The notes below the pieces were generated by a model. The model saw only the letters and a program-made list of their open reading frames with translations. It was not told where the DNA came from and did not search any database. Below are positions 35,501 through 45,232 of a stretch of DNA of 64,000 nt, in pieces. This DNA is from Heloderma charlesbogerti (Eukaryota; Chordata; Lepidosauria; Squamata; Helodermatidae): positions 814,310 through 878,309 of the forward strand of contig JANEZZ010000464.1 of NCBI GenBank assembly GCA_026122225.1, in the 5' to 3' direction. Position 1 is the stretch's first letter. Each line of letters begins with the position of its first letter. Both the position numbers and the translations under genes were made by a program.

Positions 35501-36777
35501 ATTCCATTATGGAGAAGCTCTCGGGGGCCGCATTCTGGTGGTGGGCAGGGCCAAAGGAAAAGGGGGCAGGGCCAAAATACCAGCATATTGCAGCTTCAAG
35601 CTCTTACGGCCAGCAACTAAGCCTTAGGAGAGGCATTTCGACCTTTCAAAATAGGGAAAAACCTGCACAAAAGCTGGGAAACCACCAAAGGATTGGTGGT
35701 TGGGGGGAAAGGGATTGGGGTCCCTATGAAAGCTGGATTTGGCTCCCATGCCTGAGGTCCTGCACCTTGCCATAAAAGGAGAGGCGATGAGGGGGAAGTG
35801 GCAGCAGAAACTTCAGTCTCTTGTGGTGGAAGGAGAAGACATCCTGGAGCGATGCAGGCCTTAGAACAGAGGTAAGGAGATTCCAGTTCCCATCAGCCCC
35901 AGCCACCAGAGTCGATGGTCAGGCTTGATGGGAGTTGGAGTCCAAAACACTATTCCCCCTTGCTGACAGTAGAAATACAAGAACAACAAAATTTAATGAC
36001 CAGCAATTTGCTGCCCTTTCACAACACCCTGGATCAGCTGCCTCAACGCTACCTAATGGTAGGACCGGCCCTGTAATAGGCAGCTTTGGATTCTGCAAAG
36101 TGTCATGTCCTATATACACACACACACGTATATACATACATACTTATTTGATTTATTACCTTTCTATACTGCCTAATAGCCGAAGCTCTCTCCATTTGCT
36201 CTACACACAAACTTACTTTGGTATTCTCTCTGTGTGTAAAGCAGGACTAATCAATCTGGTACCCTCCAAATGGTTTGGACTACATCTCTCATAATGCAAC
36301 CACTGGCCATGCTGGCTGGGAATTATAGGAGCTGTAGTCCAAAAGACGCAGAGGGATTTCTATGTAGAACACACAGTGTTTAACAGTCATTCTCTCAGCC
36401 GGAGAGGAACAGTAGATCTGTGAGTGGGGAGCGGAGATTACTAACAAAGAATTAGACCTTTAGCTAAACTACAATTCCCAGGATACTTTGGGGGGTACTA
36501 CAGGGGCCCGGAACATACCTTCTGCACAAGGATTCTTGATTAAGTTCTTCTTCAGGGTGCAGAGAAAGTAGAAGTTCCTCCAGTCTGGGACGCTCCTGTC
36601 CAGTGTCTTGGGATAGTATCCTTCTTCTTGGCACTTGCGTTTCCACAGGCTGGGAAGGTCCACCAAGTCCCGCCACAGGAAGCAAACCAGACGGCAGCTG
36701 CGAACCAGGTCCCTGGCAGGGACTAGAATCAACACATCCATCAGGACGTCTTCGGGCAAGTCTCTGATATTCACCAT
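32577..36777 (-). CDS. FBXO6: F-box only protein 6/44-like (FBXO gene A, 5 coding exons)
   Basis: Coding exons on the minus strand are 36519-36777, 35291-35417, 34138-34233, 33183-33318 and 32577-32723, giving 765 nt, 254 aa (human FBXO44 is about 255, FBXO6 about 293). The N-terminal F-box (LPEDVLMDVLILVPARDL, then SCRLVCFLWRDLVDLPSLWK) should bind SKP1 in an SCF ubiquitin ligase. The FBA domain follows: GFDFWE, GGDEWKIE, HGYWDQLMDEVRPDIVVKDW, CGCRYQLCVKLLSADY, GVRHILFRHGGQDTQFWAGW, then VTNSSVTLGP. The FW-AGW loop corresponds to the glycan-contacting YW pair of FBXO2/FBXO6, with Tyr replaced by Phe. The known family role is recognition of high-mannose glycoproteins in ER-associated degradation or damage response; FBXO44 binds glycans poorly. 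The position directly beside MAD2L2, tail to tail, is that of FBXO6 in human. FBXO44 remains possible. The exon holding the ATG probably starts at 36791 after a TTTTGCAG acceptor. Confidence 0.9.
33563..34017 (+). mobile_element. TTGCTAGGC-family short DNA element, copy 2
   Basis: Shares TAATTACTAGGATTTGTTT, AATTAATTTCTCATCCAAA and the ending GCCCAGGCCTAGCAATCTC. Lies in the gene A intron between 33318 and 34138. Confidence 0.65.
35467..35765 (+). mobile_element. GTTGAAC-family element in FBXO gene A intron
   Basis: Begins GAGTGTTGAACCTTTTTCAG, 50 bp upstream (minus sense) of exon 35291-35417. Confidence 0.7.
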
Positions 36778-37151
36778 TCTTATTTGGCCGACTGCAAAAG
36801 AAGAACCGAGGGAGAGAAAGAAACCGAGAAAGAGTCAGACCCAGCAGCATAAACAGGAAGGTACCCTATGCATGTACAGAAACACCCCTTTTCTCAACAA
36901 CTGCCGCACGCATCTACACATTGGCCACATCGATGGGGTGGGGAGATGTCTATCGGGGACATATTAGTGCTTGACAGTTGGGTAAAACCTCCACGGTTAG
37001 GAGCAATATACCTGATAGTGGAAACAATCACCAGAGGGCAGGCCATTGTCTCCATGCCTTGCTCACGAACTTCCCGGAGGCATCTGGGTTGGCCCTTTGT
37101 GGGTAGGGGCATACTGGAGTCGATCAGCCTTTCCCAGCCGGTTGCTGTCTA

Positions 37152-37400
37152 GAATCATAGAATCATAGAATAGTAGGGTTGGAAGGGGCCTACAAGGCCA
37201 TCGAGTCCAACCCCCCGCTCAATGCAGGAATCCAAATCAGAGCATCCCTGACAGGTGGCTGTCCAGCCTCGTCTTGAACGCCTCCAGTGTGGGAGAGCCC
37301 CCCACCTCCCTGGGTAATTGCTTCCATTGTCGTATTGCTCTAACAGTCAGGAAGTTTTTCCTGATGTTCAGCCAGAATCTGGCTTCCTGTAACTTGAGCC
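37152..37400 (-). mobile_element. CR1 LINE 3' fragment
   Basis: Starts AGAATCATAGAATCATAGAA (reverse of the CR1 tail) and reads back into the RT end. It is interrupted at 37400 by a Sauria-SINE-like element. Confidence 0.92.
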
Positions 37401-37404
37401 CATT

Positions 37405-38035
37405 ATTTATTTATTTTATTTTACTTTACTGCATTTATATCCCACCTTTTTTCCTCTTGCAAGGAACCCAAGGCGGCTTACATTACCCTCCTCCTCTCCA
37501 TTTTATCCTCACAACAACAACCCTGTGAGGTAGGCTGGGCTGAGAGTCTGTGACTGGCCCAAAGTCACCCAGTGAGCTTCCATGGCTGAATGGGGACTAG
37601 AACCTGGAACTCCCAGCTCCCAGTCCAGCCCTCTAGCCACTACACCACGCTGGCTCTATTCTGTGATTATTATTCCATGTCCTGCACTCTGGGATGATCA
37701 AGAAGAGATCTAGACGGCTTGGACTACAACTCCCAGCATGCTGGCTGGGGCAAGGGTAGACTAGATGGTGCTTTGGGCTTATCCAGCAAAGCCAGTTCGT
37801 TCCTTCCTTCCTTCCTTCCTTTCTTTCTTTCTTTTTAACCTCTATATCCCATCTTTTTCCCTCTTGCAAGGAACCCAAGGTGGCTCCTCCTCTCCATTTT
37901 ATCCTCACACCAACCCTGTGAGGTAGCTTAGGCTCAGACTGGCCCAAAGTCGCCCAGTGAGCTTCATGGCCAAGCGGGGACTAGAACCTGGGTCTCCCAA
38001 CTCCCCGTCCAACACTACACCATACTCGCTCTCAA
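37405..38035 (-). mobile_element. Two Sauria-SINE-like elements in tandem
   Basis: Reverse copies at about 37405-37660 and 37815-38035, the second preceded by a (TTCC)n/(TTTC)n tract at 37797-37832. Confidence 0.85.
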
Positions 38036-38214
38036 GGCAGTTATAACTAATGTGGTTCTCCCCAATCAGGACCAGACGCTGGGGACAAACAACAGAGGAG
38101 GAGACATGCATTTTTTATTGAAGAGCTTTTTAACCCATCTTTTAATACACTCCCTTCACAAGGTGGCTTACACTATTACAAAAACATGAACGTACAACTA
38201 CATGAACAGACCCG

Positions 38215-38612
38215 TACACTGTGATCTGCATTTAAGGCCCTCCTCTGGGAAGCCTCCTCTGAGGGAAGCTTGGAGGGTGGCAACAAGGGAGAGGGCCTTT
38301 TTGGTGATGGCTCCCCATTTGTGGAATAGTCTCCCTCAAGGGGCCGCCTGGCGCTAACATGGTCATCTTTTCGGCACCAGGCTAAAACTGCCCTCTTCTC
38401 TCAGGCAATTGGCAGCATAGAATGAGTCTCTTGATTGTCTCTGACTGATTGTTTTAAATTGTTTGAGATATATGTTGTTGTTATTTGTTTTATGTCAGTA
38501 TGTGAAGAGTTTTTCTATTTTATATAAATGTATTTTAACGGTTTTTCATTTTTGTGAACCGCCCAGAGAGCTTCGGCTATGGGGCAGTATAGAAATATAA
38601 TACATTAAATTA
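38215..38612 (+). mobile_element. L2-type LINE 3' fragment
   Basis: RT-end remnant (GGCCTTTTTGGTGATGGCTC), GAACCGCCCAGAGAGCTTCG and an AATACATTAAATTAAA tail. Confidence 0.75.
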
Positions 38613-40450
38613 AACACATACACGTTGGTCTACAGTCTTCCTTTTTTTGAAGTCAGCTGTGATGAGGCCGTACCTGTCTCTTTGGGGACAGAGATTCAAA
38701 AGTGTGGGGCCACCACTGAAAAAGCGCCATCCCTGGAGACCACCAGCCTGATGGCTCTGACTGGTGGGCCAGGGAGTAGGTCCTCTGATGCTGACTGTAA
38801 GACTAGGGAAGGCTCATAGAAACATAGACCACACCGATGTCTTGCTTGTTTTATTACATTTCGGTATTTCTAATGGAAATTGTTTTTAGCCATTTTAAAT
38901 TTTGCATGTTTTACTAATGCAGTTGTAAGTCTGCTTGGGTCTTTTTAAAGAGAATGGCAACTTATTATTATTATTGTCCTTCAGATGATGTAGTCCCAAA
39001 CCATTTAGGGCCTTAAAAGCCAAAACCACTTGAATTGAATTTTTTGCCCTGCTGGTGGCTTCCTGCTTGCTGTCGGATGGACCTCTGGAACCTCCCTGAG
39101 CAGGGGCAGTATACCCAGGATTGTCAACATCTCGGGACGATCGGGAGAAGTGCACACTTATTGCCCCATTTCTGGGCTGTCTGGCAGATACTGGAACTCC
39201 ACTGACAAGAGTGTGGAACCTGTGCCCTCTGGATGTGGTTGGACAACAACTCTCATCATCTTTTCCCACTGGCTGGGGCTGATTGGAACTGGAGTCCAAC
39301 AACATGTGGCAGACCACAAGTTTGCCACCCCTGCTGTAAACGGAACTTCCTACTTATTTCTGGCACCATCCCACCCACCCCTTTTGCGGGATAAAGCTAA
39401 CAGCTGTTTATGGAGAAATCCAGAACTTAGCAATTATTTCTCTCGTCCTTCCTTCCTTCCCCTTTTCTTTTCATTGTAGCACAACTGTGACTGGGTTCAA
39501 CATCTTTCTGCCACCCTTCTCCCCGAAATCCTAGGAGCAAAGATGAGAGAGTCCAATCTCTTGCTCTGCCTAATGCTAACATGTCTTTCTCTGTGGGAAA
39601 ACGTGATTTTTTTTAAAAGGGTTTTCTTTTCAAAATGCTCTGCCAAAGCAAAAACATTTCAGCATACTTATCACCATATGGCAGGTGTGTGTGTGTGGCA
39701 GAGAGGGGTGTGTGTGTCTGTCTGTGATTTTACAACAGCGCTACAATACGGTCCAGTGTTATGATCCAACACCTCAGAGGCTTTCCGTGTGTGTGTAAGT
39801 AAGAAAGGAGGGGCTGAAACTACTGAAGACCGCTGACGCACTACAGGCTTGCAGTGTACTCCGGAGTTATTATCTCCATATCACGGGATTTTGTCAGCTG
39901 TGTGTGTGCCTGCGTGCATGAGAGAAAGACTGCTCACACCAACCCTGCAGTGTTGTCCACTCTTAATACTGCAGGCTGGCGCTGAAGCTGAGAAACAGCG
40001 CGACTCACGAAGGCCTTGCACTATTGTCTGGCATCGTTATGTACTCGGGGCCCGAACAATATATATTTAGTGCAGCCATCAGGGCTGTTCCAAAGCTCTT
40101 CAAAACGCTGCGGCCCCCCACTCGAACCGCTGTCCCGCCTTTCACTGGGCCGCTTTTTCCGGCTGTCTGGCCCCTTGGGCTTCTAGCAGGGGCGTATGCC
40201 CAAAGGGCCTCTCGCCAACGACACTCCTCAGACAGCAGCCAAGACCCGAGCAGACGGCTGGGTTGCAAGCAGGAGTTCCCTGCTAATTTCACTTTCCCTT
40301 CCTGGAAAAGACGAGCGTGGGGCACCCTCGTGGCCAGCCCAGCCCAGCCCAGCCTCCCAGTCCCCCTCCCCATAAAAGAAATCCCAGCGCCCTCCAACCG
40401 TGTCGACTGCAACCCCCATGCCGTCAGGGGATGATGGGGATTGTAGTCCA
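38613..40450. other. Upstream region of gene A, no gene seen
   Basis: Contains short (TG)n tracts near 39684-39720 and 39788, and fold-back fragments with GGACAACAACTCTCATCATC. No supported exon. CpG content rises from about 40030 toward the island at 40.6 kb. Confidence 0.45.
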
Positions 40451-40589
40451 AGGCGTCCGGAGGGAGAGCCTGATCTAGCCTTTTCCCTATCTCTCTGTCT
40501 TCTTTCTTTCTTTCTTTCTTTCTTTCTTCTCTCTTCTCTCTCTCTCTGGGCTCTGCCCCTGCCAGACTTTCGGCATTCTCACGTGCACA

Positions 40590-40930
40590 GCTGTCACGCT
40601 GCGCCAGCTCAGCCCTGGTGCAAAGCAGTCCCGCTGCCCGCGTTGCTGCTTGGCTGCCCCCCTTGCCCCAGGCAAGCCCTCCTAGGGGTGCGTGTGTGCG
40701 GCGGCGGCGGCGCCGGCGGCGGCGTTACCTGCGCTAGGAGCGGGAGGGGAGCGCCAGGCGCGTGAGTCTCCGCCCCGAGGAGCCTCCAGCAGCAAACATG
40801 AAGGAGGAAACGCCGCGGATCCGGCAGCGCGCAATACGACACGGCGACGGAAGTTCCGCCTGGCGCCTCGTCCAGGCAGGCTCTCGACCAACCAAGCGGC
40901 CGATCCCCTCCCTTCTTTGCACGACTCAGA
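40590..40930 (-). promoter_or_regulatory. CpG-rich region, probable promoter and noncoding exon of FBXO gene A
   Basis: A CpG-dense segment with a GGC triplet run (40700-40724). On the minus strand it holds the donor GCGCAG|GTAACG, exon end at 40729. It lies about 4 kb upstream of the exon that carries the gene A start codon, which itself begins with a splice acceptor. The assignment is by position and splice signal only. Confidence 0.5.
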
Positions 40931-41138
40931 AGAGGACTGCCAAGACCGCAGAGATAAGAAACAAGTAGAGGTGGGGATCTGGTTCATTTGCTGCGGGGTC
41001 TCTGAGGACCCCGTATTAATACGGTATAAAGGTATTAGGACACCTTTAAAAAACAACAACTCTAAAATCGTTTGAAAACCCCAAGGAGCAGAAAGATGGG
41101 GTGGGAACGGGGAAACCCAGCATTTTAATGTAGCTAGG

Positions 41139-41395
41139 TGGTTGCTGTTGTTGTTCAGTCGTTCACTCGTGTCCGACTCTTCGTGACCCCATGGACCATG
41201 GCACGCCAGGCCTTCCTGCCCTCCGCTCTCTCCCGGAGCGTGCTCAAGTCCATGTTCATTGCATCGGTGATGCTATCCAGCCATCTCGTCCTCTGCCGTC
41301 CCCTTCTCCTTTTGCCTTCGGTCTTTCCCAGCATCAGGGTCTTTTCCAGGGAGTTTTCTCTTCGCATTAGGTGGCCAAAATATTGGAGCTTCAGT
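41139..41395 (-). mobile_element. BovB/RTE LINE 3' fragment
   Basis: The minus strand encodes the end of the RTE reverse-transcriptase ORF: GKRRRGRQRTRWLDSITDAM, then WRAMVHGVTKSRTRVND. A second shorter copy of its last 120 bp lies at 41430-41555. Confidence 0.92.
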
Positions 41396-41424
41396 ATCTG
41401 TATTCAATATTCAGTATCCCCTGC

Positions 41425-41555
41425 TTGTTGTTCAGTCATTCACTCGTGTCCGACCCTTCGTGACCCCATGGACCATGGCACGCCAGGCCTTCCTGCCCTC
41501 CGCTCTCTCCCGGAGTGTGCTCAAGTTCATATTCATTGCATCGCTGATGCTACTG
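41425..41555 (-). mobile_element. BovB/RTE LINE 3' fragment, second copy
   Basis: Nearly identical to 41150-41275 (shared GACCCCATGGACCATGGCAC). It runs into the CR1 fragment that follows. Confidence 0.85.
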
Positions 41556-42262
41556 GCTCAACAATACTACAAGCAAGAAGTATTGGAATTGTCATAGATC
41601 ATAAGCTGAATATAAGCCAACAATATGATGTGCCTGCAAAAAAGGCAAACACTATTTTGGGGTATTTTTGCAAACATTAATAGAAGCATAGCTTCCAAAT
41701 CCCGGGAAGTACTAGTTCCCCTCTACTCAGCACTGGTTAGGCCTCATCTGGAGTACTGTGTCCAGTTCTGGGCACCGCACTTTAAAAAGGATGCAGACAA
41801 GCTGGAGAGGGTTCAGAGGAGGGCAACAAAGATGATCAGGGGACTGGAAACAAAGCCCTGTGAAGAGACACTGAAAGAACTGGGCATGTTTAGCCTTGAG
41901 AAGAGAAGACTGAGGGGAGATAGGATAGCGCTGTTCAAGTACTTGAAAGGTTGTCACAGAGAGGAAGGCCAGGATCTCTTCTCCATGATCCCAGAGTGCA
42001 GAACATGGAATAATGGGCTCAAGTGACAGGAAGCCAGATTCCAGCTGAACATAAGGAAAAACTTCCTGACTGTTAGAGCAATACAACAATGGAACCAATT
42101 ACCTGGGGAGCTGGTGGGCTCTCCCACTCTGGAGGCATTCAAGACGAGGCTGGACAGCCACCTGTCAGGGATGCTCTGACCTGGATTCCTGCATTGAGCA
42201 GGGGTGGACTGGATGGCCTTGTAGGCCCCTTCCAACCCTACTATTCTATGATTCTATTATTA
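41556..42262 (+). mobile_element. CR1 LINE 3' fragment, longest copy in the window
   Basis: Reaches further into the RT domain ([20 protein letters not shown]), then [20 protein letters not shown] and the ATTCTATGATTCTAT tail. A frameshift lies near 41670. Confidence 0.93.
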
Positions 42263-42268
42263 TCTATC

Positions 42269-42421
42269 TGAACATCCTATGCATGTTTAGATAGAAAAAA
42301 GTCCTACAACTCCCAGCATTCCTCATGCTGGGAGCTGTAGGGTTTTTCTTTCCCATGCTGGCTGGGGCATGACGGGAGTTGTAGAACTTTTTTCTGTCTA
42401 CACATGCATGATTGTGCCCTT
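42269..42421. mobile_element. Fold-back MITE (TAGGATTGTGCCC family)
   Basis: Arms CATGTTTAGATAGAAAAAAG and CTTTTTTCTGTCTACACATG with ACTCCCAGCATT cores. Ends TGATTGTGCCCTTA. Confidence 0.75.
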
Positions 42422-42497
42422 AATATGGAGTTGTCACACAGGTTGAGCACAGAAAGAAAATGGGAGTTCTTGACAACTGGGAAGCACCAAATGCTTT

Positions 42498-42676
42498 AGT
42501 TTGGGGGTGCAAAACCTCAGGTGACATCCAGCCCTCTGGGGTTCCCAGATGGCCATGCCCCCTTCCTAGCCTCACCCCTATCCCTGACCAATTGTTTGCA
42601 TCCTCCCCTCCCATAATTCTAAAAGGTTGAATGCCTCGCCAAAGGCTTAGTTACTGGCAGTAGGAGGTTTATGCTA

Positions 42677-42720
<44 letters not shown>

Positions 42721-42832
42721 GTATATATATATATATATATATATAGGCCTTTGGCACCACTGGAATGTGCCCCAAGCTGAGAGCATCTGCAAAACAATTT
42801 GGCCCTTGGGCCGAAAGAGGTCCCCCACCCCT
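42498..42832 (-). mobile_element. GTTGAAC-family element with internal microsatellite
   Basis: Reverse copy split by (TA)n, (TGTA)n and (TA)n tracts at 42677-42746, apparently grown inside the element. Confidence 0.7.
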
Positions 42833-43059
42833 GCTTTAAAGGGGTGCCAGGCCTGCCTGCTTTCAGAGCCTGAAGTTTTATTTTGTTGTGTTTGACAGCC
42901 AGCGACGCTCATGGGACAAATAGCAAGGGGGCAGATCTATAAAGACAGTATTTCGGGGGAGCGGAAAACATCTGAATTTGTCTGCATTTGAATTTGAGAG
43001 GGTGTGCAACCAGTGCGCGAATTCAGAGGGCAAGAAGAACATCCCGCCTGGAATTGTGA

Positions 43060-43170
43060 GGCAGGTTAGCGGCTGAGGGACTAGCCTAAAGCGAACCTCA
43101 GTGAGGATTTGAACCCAAGTCTGCCCGATCCTAGTTGGACACATTAATCACTAGGCCACAATGGCTCTCA
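43060..43170 (-). mobile_element. SINE fragment, 5' half
   Basis: The minus strand starts GAGAGCCATTGTGGCCTAGTG and carries a B-box-like GGTTCAAATCC. Confidence 0.65.
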
Positions 43171-43489
43171 ATCTTGGAACACAGCCGGGTTTTTTTTTTG
43201 CTGCAACGACATCTCGATCCCACCACGTCGAAAGCTGCCCCCTCCCATTATGTCCCATTCCTAACTACCCAATCTGGTTTCCCTTGGTCCCTGTTTCCTC
43301 TATGCCTCCCTTGTAGATGCTTGACTTCTACAATGCCTTGTCCTGTGTCCCCTGCTGCCTATCCCCTTTCTTACCTCTTGTGATCATCCACTTTCTTAGA
43401 CACCCCATGGCTAGTCTTACCCCTTCCTTCCATCGTGCCCTTTTGGCTCCTTGTCCCTCGCATCCTATATGTTTCTGGAAATAGAGCGA

Positions 43490-43810
43490 GGGTGTTTTGG
43501 AATCATGCAAATAGACACGAGTCTGTTGGTACCTTAAAGACATTTATTTTGGCAGAAGCTTTTCATGCACCATCAGCAGCCTACTTTGTCACATGTATGA
43601 AGCAGTCACTGAAGTAGGTAGGGATACCTCTTGAACACAGAGAGAAGTAAGGAAAGTGTGTGGGGGGGTTGTTTTGTTATTTTTTGCCAAGGTGAAATCC
43701 AAAGGCTAAACAAGGTGAGAGGCAGCTGTTGGCATCATATTACTCTTCTGAGCACAAAGGAATGATTATTTTATTTACTCAGAAGTAGAGAAAAACCCTT
43801 TGCTAGTCTT
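43490..43810. repeat. Segment also present 3' of gene C
   Basis: Shares with 59380-59640, in the same order, CTGTTGGTACCTTAAA-type, CAAAGGCTAA, CATATTACT-type and AGAAAAACCC words. Part of it (GGCAGAAGCTTTTCATG) belongs to a dispersed repeat family. Confidence 0.55.
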
Positions 43811-44780
43811 CTGCTGGCTGAAACTATCTCGGGGTAAGACAGTGGTACAGCTAGGTAACTTCAGACCCTAGACGTAAAGGTCTGACGCTCCTCTAGATGG
43901 CCATATGTAGAAATGTACGGATTTTGTTTAATCCATTGCATCTGTGTTTCACAGATTGTCAGGCATCTTAAATTTTGTCAGCCGCTCATTGACAGAAACG
44001 GGCTTTTGTAGGGATGTACAAGAATTTCATTCCACTCGCGCAAAGTTACTGCAAGTGCACGTTAGCGCAAGTACAAATTTGTGTAAATCCCCTGCAAAAG
44101 TAAACAAGCCTGCAAGCCTGCAGAAACCACATGTCTTGGGAAAAGCCTGTCTGCTGCAGAGTGTGCAGGTCGGATTCATAGAAATCTGAACTTGTTTGAA
44201 TCCATTGTGGATTTCTCTGATTTCCCAGGCCACGTGTATTACTTCCGTAGTGAAGCACACAACTCATATTTCTCTCCCCACACTCCCACTGCCATTCCAT
44301 GCTTTTAAACTGCTTCTACATTTCTGATATGTCAGAAGAAGAACAAAACTGTTCACCAACCCTGATTTAAAAAAACAGACAAACCTCTGAGCATGTGCAG
44401 GTTTGCCTCTTAAATTCACAAAAATCAAACACCATCATGATTACAGGAATCAAATGGAGTTTGCTCCTGTTGTTCTCTGAGTGGCCATTGGGGGGGGGCA
44501 GACCCCTGGACTTGGGCCCAGGGGTCCAGCCCTAACTGCACCATGGGGTCAAGGAACAACTTCCATCTCCCTCCAAATTGGCCCATCTATAAAGATCCCT
44601 GAAGTCCTGCTGGCTTAGTAGGCAGAAATGTTGTGGGCTCATCTACAGAGAACAGCTGGAAACATACAACTTGAGAGAAGCAGACGAACATCTGAAATTG
44701 GGACTGAAACTGGAGTGCAAATTTAGAGGAGCGGGGGAGCTCTTTCCTGGATTTGCAGAAGAGAATGAAAATACTACAAG
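43811..44780. other. 3' flank of gene B, no gene seen
   Basis: AT-rich sequence with no convincing frame. Ends at the AATAAA (minus strand, 44788-44793) proposed for gene B. Confidence 0.4.
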
Positions 44781-44807
44781 GGGCCTTTTTATTTTGGGAG
44801 GGAGCAA

Positions 44808-45198
44808 TCCTATGGCCGCTAGACAGCCATAGGATATGTTGTTTTCCAGGAACCGACCTCCTCGCACTTCTGCACTGCCTCGGAGGCAGCACGGAACAGC
44901 CCCGTCCTCCGCTCTCGCAAGAGGAGGGCAGAGTGGCCGAAAAGGGGCATGTCTGGGGGTGTTCCGGGGCAGGGAGGGCGGAAATGCCTGTACAACACAT
45001 CCAACGTGTCATACAGCAGCCTCCTCCCCTGCTTGGTCCCCCCATGGCTAGACAGCCAAAATCGGCTATCTAGCAGAAAATGCAGGGTGGCTGAAGCGTG
45101 GAGGGAACGATCCCCTCCCATGCTTCTCCTGCCTTGCATTGGATAGGTGGTCGCCTCCGCGTCTGGATAGGCGGTCGCCTATCTGAATAGGATTGTGC
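44808..45198 (-). mobile_element. 400-bp inverted-repeat element, copy 2, in gene B 3' UTR
   Basis: Reverse-oriented relative of 18937-19348. Ends GGAGCAATCCTATGGCC and ATAGGATTGTGCCC. It starts 35 bp beyond the gene B stop. Confidence 0.8.
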
Positions 45199-45232
45199 CC
45201 TAAGTCAATTTTCATGATTGTCAATGAAGTTA

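Noticed and set aside
36464..36850. 128-codon minus-strand frame over the gene A first exon
   Set aside because: Shadow of the F-box exon in another frame.
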